Source of the DNA: JAAYAY01 sp964429355
GTDB taxonomy: Bacteria > Planctomycetota > Planctomycetia > Pirellulales > Thermoguttaceae
Length of the DNA stretch: 12,264 bases
Direction: 5' to 3'
Assembly (NCBI GenBank): GCA_964429355.1
Contig: CAYSCH010000290.1
Span: 1 to 12,264, forward strand
Made by a program: the position numbers and the translations under genes. This document shows, one piece after another, positions 7,400-12,264 of this stretch; within the stretch, counting starts at the first letter, position 1; each line of letters begins with the position of its first letter. Below the pieces are notes generated by a model, which worked only from the letters and a program-made list of their open reading frames with translations, ran no database searches and was not told the origin of the DNA.

Positions 7400-7460
7400 G
7401 TGTCACACCCCGCTGAGACAAGAACGGGTTTTCTCCATTTCCATCCACCGATGTGTGACA
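7400..7460. promoter_or_regulatory. Possible operator upstream of the AraC-family gene
   Basis: TGTCACAC (7401-7408) and GTGTGACA (7453-7460) form a perfect 8-bp inverted repeat with 44 bp between the arms. The left arm is itself part of the 9-bp palindrome GTGTCACAC (7400-7408). The pair lies 21-81 bp upstream of the preferred AraC start (7379), the usual place for an autoregulatory site. No strong promoter hexamers were recognised nearby. Confidence 0.35.
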
Positions 7461-7535
7461 ATTCTCCTTCGCACTCGTCCCGGAGAGGTTATGGAGAGAC
7501 CACTTTGTGGCCAAGTCATGACAGCGAAACCATTT

Positions 7536-7609
7536 AGAGCCGCCCTAACAACCGCCGATTGTGCCCATCCATGCCCGTGGGAGACTCTTGCGTTTTGTCT
7601 GGGCTTCTC
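7536..7609. repeat. 74-bp repeat, copy 1
   Basis: First unit of a head-to-tail pair starting AGAGCCGCCCTAACAACCGC. It differs from copy 2 at 5 of 74 positions. The ends are loosely complementary (AGAGCCGCCCT versus GGGCTTCTC), and the inner segment ACAA...TTGT can also pair. The period is not a multiple of three, so it is not a protein repeat. A 34-codon ORF (ATG 7518 to TAA 7622) runs through it but is probably incidental. Confidence 0.85.
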
Positions 7610-7683
7610 AGAGCCGCCCTAACAACCGCCGATTGTGCCAATCCATGCCCGTGCGAAACCCTTGCGTTTTGTCAGGGCTTCTC
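7610..7683. repeat. 74-bp repeat, copy 2
   Basis: Directly abuts copy 1 in the same orientation with 69 of 74 identities. It is followed by AGGGCCGCCAACGAAATCGC (7684-7703), which resembles the first ~21 bp of a third, decayed unit. In this copy GCCCT near the start and AGGGC near the end are exactly complementary, so the unit could fold as one stem-loop. Confidence 0.85.
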
Positions 7684-7723
7684 AGGGCCGCCAACGAAAT
7701 CGCCCTTTCTTCACACCCCAAGT

Positions 7724-7779
7724 GCGGGTTGAATGCGTCCTCAAGCCATTCAACCCGCGTCCACGGCCGCTCTGGCCGT
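7724..7779 (+). ncRNA. Two consecutive perfect hairpins upstream of an intrinsic terminator (candidate structured RNA)
   Basis: Hairpin 1: GCGGGTTGAATG (7724-7735) pairs perfectly with CATTCAACCCGC (7747-7758), a 12-bp stem with an 11-nt loop. Hairpin 2: ACGGCC (7763-7768) pairs with GGCCGT (7774-7779) around a 5-nt loop. They are followed 4 nt later by the terminator hairpin at 7784-7819. Three perfect stems within ~90 nt, on a strand with no upstream protein gene, suggest a structured non-coding transcript. It could be a small RNA or the leader of the ECF sigma gene. No known RNA family is recognised and its 5' end is not defined. Confidence 0.45.
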
Positions 7780-7783
7780 CCCC

Positions 7784-7819
7784 AGCCGCACGGTTCCCCA
7801 AGCCGTGCGGCTTCTTTTT
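7784..7819 (+). terminator. Rho-independent terminator with no upstream protein gene on its strand
   Basis: AGCCGCACGG (7784-7793) and CCGTGCGGCT (7803-7812) form a perfect 10-bp GC-rich stem with a 9-nt loop, followed at once by TCTTTTT (7813-7819). The T-run is on the plus strand only, so it acts on rightward transcription. The nearest plus-strand gene upstream ends at 6418, and the gene between is on the other strand. It most likely ends a non-coding transcript, or attenuates a long leader of the ECF sigma gene. Confidence 0.8.
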
Positions 7820-7824
7820 ACCAT

Positions 7825-7838
7825 GGGCATAAATGCCC
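7825..7838. repeat. Near-perfect palindrome after the terminator
   Basis: GGGCAT (7825-7830) and ATGCCC (7833-7838) flank AA. It overlaps by two bases the left arm of the long inverted repeat that follows, so in RNA the two structures would compete slightly. Confidence 0.5.
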
Positions 7839-7927
7839 TTGCGTGATTCCAAGAATTGCAGCCATCCTGCTCCGCCGTGATCCCACAGCCAAAGGGGCGA
7901 CGGACTTCCTTCGGGAATCACGCAAGG
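7837..7927. repeat. 14-bp perfect inverted repeat with an internal alternative pairing partner
   Basis: CCTTGCGTGATTCC (7837-7850) and GGAATCACGCAAGG (7914-7927) are exact reverse complements enclosing 63 bp. Inside, CGTGATCCC (7876-7884) nearly repeats the left arm and can pair with 7913-7922 with one bulged A (CGTGAT with ATCACG, CCC with GGG). The right arm thus has two mutually exclusive partners. No transposase ORF or target-site duplication was seen. Confidence 0.65.
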
Positions 7928-8341
7928 CCACTGACAGCCGCCAACAGCCATCGCCCGGCGCGAGCGAAAAGCGGACCAGGTTCCCCGGCCGCCTGGTGGC
8001 AAGGCTTCGATCGCCTGCCGACCTTTCCGGCAACTCGACCCACGCTGAAGTTTGCTGCTTTGTTCGTGGAGCTCCGTCTGTGCCCCCATGACTGCAATCG
8101 TCCGGTTTTCGTGCGAGGGCGTCCTCGCCCTCCTGGTGATACAAGCGGTGGGAACGGAGCAATCCCAATTGTCGTCACACCGCAGGGAGTCGCTGCTCCA
8201 GGATTGTCTCGACCGACACGATTCCTGTTACAATGGCAGGCGCGATCAAGTAAAATAGTGTATAGGCTCGCAGCGCTGCGGCAAGCTCAGCGCCCACGGG
8301 CCGCCTCTCTTCACGAAGTGCCTTTTCACGCGGAACAACTC
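7928..8341. other. Gene-free leader region of the ECF sigma gene
   Basis: The ECF reading frame is open across this stretch back to ATG 7856. The translation lacks sigma-factor similarity before ~8342 and runs through the inverted repeats, so it is treated as non-coding. It holds a 7-bp perfect hairpin, GAGGGCG (8115-8121) / CGCCCTC (8126-8132) with a TCCT loop, and a candidate promoter. Nothing else was recognised. Confidence 0.5.
8204..8234 (+). promoter_or_regulatory. Possible promoter of the ECF sigma gene
   Basis: TGTTACAAT (8226-8234) is an extended -10 (TGn plus TACAAT, 5 of 6 to consensus). TTGTCT (8204-8209) could serve as -35 at a long 19-bp spacing. A second AT-rich hexamer, TAAAAT (8251-8256), lies downstream. 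The site is ~110 bp before the sigma factor start. The call rests on short matches only. Confidence 0.3.
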
Positions 8342-8992
8342 ATGGCCAGCAGTGCGATATCGCAGCGGAGCGAAGCGGCCGAGCCTTGTGCCGAAAGGTT
8401 GCTCAATGGAGCACGGCAAGGCGACGCCGGTGTGTTGGGTGATTTGCTTCAACTCTACCGAAATTACCTCACCATCCTGGCTTCCACCCAGCTTGACCGG
8501 CGTCTGCGGCGTCGCATGAATCCCTCAGACCTGGTTCAGGAGACCATGCTCGCGGCCCATCGCGACTTCGAGCAGTTTCGCGGCGATACGGAACGCGAGT
8601 TCTTGGGTTGGCTCCGCCAGATCCTGATCAATTGCCTGCACCATGCGGTCGACACTCACGTCAAGGCCAAGATGCGCGACGTTCGGCGGGAGATATCCAT
8701 CGAACAGGCCAACACGGCACTGGATCGCACGGCAGTGAACCTCGTCCAGGTGCTTGCCGACCATGGCCCGTCACCTAGTGCCCCGGTCCGGCAACGCGAG
8801 CGGGTGGTGGCCCTGGCCGACCAGTTGGCCAAGCTGCGACCTCAATATCGAGACGTGATCATCCTCCGCAACCTTCAAGGCCTTTCTTTCGAGGAGATTG
8901 CCGCCCGGATGGACCGCAACACCGGCGCTGTCAGGATGTTGTGGCTGCGGGCGATCGAGAAGTTCAAGCAGGTTTGTCGTCCCATCGACTGA
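8342..8992 (+). CDS. ECF-type RNA polymerase sigma factor, planctomycete-type
   Basis: This 216-residue sigma-70 family factor directs RNA polymerase to alternative promoters. Region 2 (~27-108) includes PSDLVQETMLAAHRDFEQFRG and the WLRQILINCL helix. Region 4 (~152-210) includes LRPQYRDVIILRNLQGLSFEEIAARM and the DNA-recognition helix near GAVRMLWLRAIEKF. Region 3 is absent, as in ECF factors. The wording of regions 2 and 4 resembles planctomycete-specific ECF groups. Start ATG 8342 has GGAA 8 nt upstream and gives normal family length; earlier in-frame starts would add up to 162 residues without similarity. No anti-sigma gene is adjacent. The membrane kinase starts 145 bp downstream on the same strand and is the likely signalling partner; kinase-linked ECF factors without anti-sigma factors are common in Planctomycetota. 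Confidence 0.93.
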   Translation: MASSAISQRSEAAEPCAERLLNGARQGDAGVLGDLLQLYRNYLTILASTQLDRRLRRRMNPSDLVQETMLAAHRDFEQFRGDTEREFLGWLRQILINCLHHAVDTHVKAKMRDVRREISIEQANTALDRTAVNLVQVLADHGPSPSAPVRQRERVVALADQLAKLRPQYRDVIILRNLQGLSFEEIAARMDRNTGAVRMLWLRAIEKFKQVCRPID

Positions 8993-9005
8993 AGATCCAT
9001 TTCTG

Positions 9006-9081
9006 GGAGCCGCGAACAAGACCACCGTTCTTATGCATCCATGCCCGTGGGAGATTTCTGCATTCTGTGAGGGCTTCTCAG
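9006..9081. repeat. 74-bp repeat, copy 3 (diverged), between the ECF and kinase genes
   Basis: This stretch aligns along its whole length with copies 1 and 2. The shared core is ATCCATGCCCGTGGGAGA (9037-9054), followed by TGC.TT.TGT..GGGCTTCTCAGA ending at 9081, and an upstream GAGCCGC...ACAA part with a few small gaps. Same orientation as the other copies. It begins 14 bp after the sigma factor stop and ends 57 bp before the kinase start, so the repeat family brackets the ECF gene. Confidence 0.75.
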
Positions 9082-9137
9082 ACTGCAGTTTCCGATGTTT
9101 GTTTTCGTCGATTTGGCACCTGGTCGAGCACTGAAGA

Positions 9138-12092
9138 ATGCACGCGTCCGATATTTCTGATGCAAGCATGGAATCGTCGATCCTAGGCCGGTTGACCGTT
9201 GATCAACGGCAGCGGCTTACCGGAGTACTCGACGAGTACCTCTCGGCCCTCGAGGCCGGTGTGCCGACCTCGCGCGAGGAGTTGTTCTGCAAGGCCCCGG
9301 ACCTGGCTGAACCGCTCGGTGCCTACCTCGACAGCCTCGACGAATTGCACGATGCGGCTGCGGGATTCGCCGGCGGCACGGAACGCTCCTCGCCGGAGCC
9401 GAGGTCCTGCAGCAACGACGAGAAGCGGCTGGGAGACTTTCGACTTCTACGAGAGATCGGCCGCGGCGGAATGGGCGTCGTCTACGAAGCCGAGCAGATC
9501 TCGCTCGGCCGCCGGGTCGCCCTGAAGGTGCTCCCCTTTGCAGCCGTACTCGACTCCAAACAGATTGCACGTTTCAAGAACGAAGCCCAGGCCGCCGCAC
9601 AGCTCGACCATCCCAATATCGTTTCCGTCTACGCCGTCGGATCCGACCGCGGGGTTCACTACTTTGCGATGCAGCTTATCGACGGGCAGCCGCTCGATCT
9701 CGCCATCGAAGAACTCCGCAAGCTTTCCTCCCCTCGCCGCGGCACAACCGGTGATGATCCGGAGCCCGATGCCGCTTCTCCCGACACAGTGGCCACCTCG
9801 GCCGACACCGTGACCGAAGGGGAGGACTCCGCAGACGCTGCCGCGCCTGCCGCTGCCTCGTTCCTGACCCGGATCTCGACCGACAAGGGCCGCTACTTCC
9901 GCACTGTGATGCGATTGGGTATCCAGGCTGCGGAAGCTCTGCAGGCCGCCCACGAGTTTGGAGTTATCCATCGCGACGTCAAGCCCTCGAACCTGCTGCT
10001 CGACGGAGAGGGCAAGCTCTGGGTCACCGACTTCGGGCTGGCCCGTTGCCAGACCGAGAAGACGTTGACGCGGACCGGCGACCTGGTCGGGACCATGCGT
10101 TACATGAGCCCGGAACAGACCCAAGGGCAATCGGCGCTGGTCGATCAGCGCACCGACATATACTCCCTCGGCGCAACGCTCTACGAGCTGCTGACCCTGG
10201 AACCGGCCTTCCCGGGGGGTGACGGGCCGGACCTCTTGCGGCGGCTGGTCGAACAGGATCCCCGACCGCTCAAGTCGCTCCAGCCCAAGATTCCCGCCGA
10301 CCTGCAGACCGTTGTCCACAAGGCCATGGCCCGGCGGCGCGAGGATCGGTATCCGACCGCCCGGGATTTGGCCGACGACCTGCGCCGCGTTCTCGAGGGT
10401 AAGCCGACCATCGCCAAGCCCCCGACGATTGCCGACCGGCTCGGCAAATGGACCCGGCGCCATCAGCGACTCGTGATCGCCGCCGCTTGTATCTCCCTCT
10501 TCGCCGCCCTCGGGCTGGCCACGAGCACGGTGCTCATTGCCCAGGCATGGGTCAGCGCCGACAAGAGCGCTCAGGACGCCGAGGACCGGCTTCGAAACGC
10601 CCTGGACATACTTGAACAATTCGGAGTCACAATCAACGAAGAGCTTGCCGAAGTCCCCGGTGCCGGAGACGTTCGAAAAGACCTGCTGTCGATCGCTCTG
10701 GACTACTACGGGAAGTTCGTCGAAGAAGTCAAGTACGATCCCTCCCTGCAAGCGGATCTCGCCCTGACCTACAACAAGATCGGAACGCTCAACGAAGTAC
10801 TCGGGTCAACGGAGGAAGCAATCGCCGCACATGAGAATGCCCTCCGCCTGTTCACGAAACTCGCTGCCGACACACCGGGAGAAATCAACTACCGGAGCAG
10901 TCTGGCACTCTGCCACAACAACCTCGCCCTGGCTCTGGCCAGCACCGGACAGACCGACCGGGCCCGCCGGGAGTACGAAGAAGCCATTCGCCTCCAGACC
11001 GAACTGGCCGGCCAGCCCGACTGCGGCGAACAGTTCCTTGGCGACCTGGCCGCGTCGTACAACAACCTGGGGCGACTGCAGAACGAGACCGGTCATGCGA
11101 CCGAGGCCGAGTCCTCGCTCCTGGAAGCGATCCGACTTCAGCAGCGTCTGCTCGACAAAAAACCGGAAGATGCCGAGTGTCTTACCGATCTGGCCGCGTC
11201 CTACAACAATCTGGCGGGTGTCTACGAGGCGGCGCAACCCAACCAGGCCGCCGAACTCTACGAGAAAGCCCTGCTCATCCAGAAGAAGGTCGTCAATGTT
11301 CAGCCGGAGAAGCTCAAGTACGAGCGAGAGCTGGCACTGACCTACAACAATCTGGGCGCCCAGCAGTCGCGAGGCGGGCGGGTGACGGAGGCTGCCGAGT
11401 CGTATCGCCGGGCCATCGAAATCCAGAACGAACTGGTCCGCAGCGCGCCGGCACAGAACTCCTATCGCCGCGACCTGGCTTTGAGTTTCAATAATCTCGG
11501 TTATGCACAACGCAAACTTCGCCAGTTGGCCGGCGCCGAACGCTCCTTCGCCCAGGCGCTGGAACTCCAGGAACTACTGGTTCGCGACAATCCAGGCGAT
11601 ATCGAACTCTGCAGTAGTCTGGGGGGGATTTATAACAACCGCGGAATCGTTCTCGAAGACCTTCACAGAGCGAGCGAGGCCGGCGAGTGTTACCGAAAAG
11701 CGGTGGCTTGCCAGCAGATCGCCTACTCCCACGCCCGGCATGTGACCCGATATCGCGACTACCTGAGCAAGATCTACTGCAATTACGGCCGCGTGCTGCG
11801 GGAATTGGGACAGGCCGATAAAGCGGTTCAGGTCGCCCTCGCAAGAAAGGAACTCTGGCCCAACGAGCCCGATCGCCTTTTCTCCGTGGCGGAAGAACTC
11901 GCCCAGGCAGGCGCCCTGCTGAGTGAAACAAACCAGTCGGAATTGTCGTTGGAGAAGTGTCAGACCCTGGCCCTCGAAACGTTGCAGCAAGCCGTGAAGG
12001 CCGGATTCCGATTGCCTCCAGATCTGCAGAAGAGAGACTCCTTTGCGGCACTCCGAGATCGCCGTGAGTTTGCCGAATTGATCCAGAACTAA
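9138..12092 (+). CDS. Membrane-anchored Ser/Thr protein kinase with periplasmic/C-terminal TPR domain
   Basis: The protein has 984 residues. The N-terminal ~20-75 is the helical module seen before planctomycete kinases. The kinase domain (~101-420) has the Gly-loop G108-x-G110-G111-x-G113, catalytic Lys130, alpha-C Glu149, HRDVKPSN (278-285, catalytic Asp280), DFG (298-300) and SPE (324-326), so it looks fully active and RD-type. An unusual ~55-residue acidic, Ala/Ser/Thr/Asp-rich insert (~196-250) sits between the hinge and helix E. A single membrane segment lies at ~444-470 after a basic stretch (RRHQR). Seven or eight TPR-like repeats of ~47 residues (recurring LA.(T/S)YNNLG) span ~540-900. 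The kinase is cytosolic and the TPRs are predicted across the membrane, probably for sensing or partner binding. Start 9138 has only a weak GAAG; ATG 9168 is possible. It lies downstream of the ECF gene and probably acts with it. Confidence 0.95.
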   Translation: MHASDISDASMESSILGRLTVDQRQRLTGVLDEYLSALEAGVPTSREELFCKAPDLAEPLGAYLDSLDELHDAAAGFAGGTERSSPEPRSCSNDEKRLGDFRLLREIGRGGMGVVYEAEQISLGRRVALKVLPFAAVLDSKQIARFKNEAQAAAQLDHPNIVSVYAVGSDRGVHYFAMQLIDGQPLDLAIEELRKLSSPRRGTTGDDPEPDAASPDTVATSADTVTEGEDSADAAAPAAASFLTRISTDKGRYFRTVMRLGIQAAEALQAAHEFGVIHRDVKPSNLLLDGEGKLWVTDFGLARCQTEKTLTRTGDLVGTMRYMSPEQTQGQSALVDQRTDIYSLGATLYELLTLEPAFPGGDGPDLLRRLVEQDPRPLKSLQPKIPADLQTVVHKAMARRREDRYPTARDLADDLRRVLEGKPTIAKPPTIADRLGKWTRRHQRLVIAAACISLFAALGLATSTVLIAQAWVSADKSAQDAEDRLRNALDILEQFGVTINEELAEVPGAGDVRKDLLSIALDYYGKFVEEVKYDPSLQADLALTYNKIGTLNEVLGSTEEAIAAHENALRLFTKLAADTPGEINYRSSLALCHNNLALALASTGQTDRARREYEEAIRLQTELAGQPDCGEQFLGDLAASYNNLGRLQNETGHATEAESSLLEAIRLQQRLLDKKPEDAECLTDLAASYNNLAGVYEAAQPNQAAELYEKALLIQKKVVNVQPEKLKYERELALTYNNLGAQQSRGGRVTEAAESYRRAIEIQNELVRSAPAQNSYRRDLALSFNNLGYAQRKLRQLAGAERSFAQALELQELLVRDNPGDIELCSSLGGIYNNRGIVLEDLHRASEAGECYRKAVACQQIAYSHARHVTRYRDYLSKIYCNYGRVLRELGQADKAVQVALARKELWPNEPDRLFSVAEELAQAGALLSETNQSELSLEKCQTLALETLQQAVKAGFRLPPDLQKRDSFAALRDRREFAELIQN

Positions 12093-12112
12093 GTGACGGT
12101 ATGGGACAGCTC

Positions 12113-12172
12113 GTGGGGATTCCCCACACACATCGGTGTGTGAAGTCGGCAATTCAGCCATCGGCTCCGATG
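12113..12172. repeat. Three short perfect hairpins after the kinase gene
   Basis: GTGGGG/CCCCAC (12113-12118 and 12122-12127, 3-nt loop), CACACA/TGTGTG (12127-12132 and 12137-12142, TCGG loop) and CATCGG/CCGATG (12159-12164 and 12167-12172, 2-nt loop). The first two share one base, so they would stack or compete. They begin 21 bp after the kinase stop. No T-run follows any of them, so a factor-dependent terminator, 3'-end stabiliser or operator is as likely as an intrinsic terminator. Confidence 0.5.
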
Positions 12173-12191
12173 AGAACCAGAACGCAGAAAC

Positions 12192-12264
12192 ATGCTTGAA
12201 CATTCACTGAAAACGACCGTGCGAGCGAAGGCCGAACGGCCCGCCGGGCCTCGCCGCCTGCAGA
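12192..12264 (+). CDS. Possible start of a further ORF (runs off the window)
   Basis: ATG 12192 opens 24 codons (beginning MLEHSLKTT) without a stop to the window end. The translation is rich in Arg, Ala and Pro. It lies 100 bp after the kinase stop on the same strand. There is no good ribosome-binding site, and the fragment is too short to identify. A basic N-terminus of this kind often precedes LEPR-type motifs in planctomycetes, but nothing visible proves that here. Confidence 0.35.
   Translation, partial: MLEHSLKTTVRAKAERPAGPRRLQ

Noticed and set aside
7518..7622. A 34-codon ORF through repeat copy 1
   Set aside because: Its sequence is dictated by the 74-bp DNA repeat, whose period breaks the frame in copy 2; there is no ribosome-binding site.
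7536..7683. Integron attC-like site or CRISPR array
   Set aside because: TAACAA recalls attC, but no matching GTTRRRY partner or cassette layout is present. The units abut with no spacers, so it is not a CRISPR.
7856..8341. N-terminal extension of the ECF sigma factor frame
   Set aside because: It would cross the inverted repeat and the hairpin and lacks sigma-factor similarity; family length fits ATG 8342.
9447..10751. A 434-codon minus-strand frame inside the kinase gene
   Set aside because: The plus strand encodes intact kinase motifs here; the minus frame is a GC-codon shadow without domains.

Overview
The window looks like planctomycete (Planctomycetota) chromosomal DNA. The leftmost gene starts with the LExLExR N-terminal motif of planctomycete surface and secreted proteins. 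An ECF sigma factor is followed by a large membrane-anchored Ser/Thr kinase with a TPR tail, a pairing typical of the phylum. Ribosome-binding sites are weak or absent in front of most genes. No tRNA, rRNA, CRISPR array or recognisable transposase was seen.

Layout. (1) 1-2454, minus: the N-terminal 818 codons of a large secreted LEPR-XLL protein with a matrixin-type zinc metalloprotease domain, a PKD-like domain and tandem ~45-60-residue repeats; it runs off the left edge. (2) 2455-3126: divergent intergenic region with G-rich repeats, a candidate promoter and a short leader ORF. (3) 3127-4344, plus: secreted PQQ-like beta-propeller (BamB-like) protein. (4) 4345-4789: gene-free stretch with a candidate sigma-54 promoter and a perfect palindrome. 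(5) 4790-6418, plus: sigma-54-dependent activator (GAF-like/AAA+/Fis HTH). (6) 6408-7379, minus: AraC-family regulator with a cupin sensor domain, overlapping the activator gene tail to tail by 11 bp. (7) 7380-8341: gene-poor and highly structured, with a 74-bp tandem repeat, a run of perfect hairpins ending in a textbook intrinsic terminator, and a long inverted repeat with two possible pairing partners. (8) 8342-8992, plus: ECF sigma factor. (9) 8993-9137: a third, diverged copy of the 74-bp repeat. (10) 9138-12092, plus: membrane Ser/Thr kinase with TPRs. (11) 12093-12264: three small hairpins, then a possible new ORF entering from 12192.

How the genes may work together. Three transcription regulators of different classes (sigma-54 activator, AraC/cupin, ECF sigma) and one signalling kinase lie next to each other. 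The ECF-kinase pair is the clearest functional unit: the kinase probably senses a signal and the sigma factor changes transcription. The targets are not visible here. The metalloprotease and propeller proteins are probably extracytoplasmic. Nothing in the sequence ties them directly to the regulators.

The most unusual material is non-coding: the structured, terminator-bearing region at 7724-7927, and the 74-bp repeat family whose copies bracket the ECF gene.
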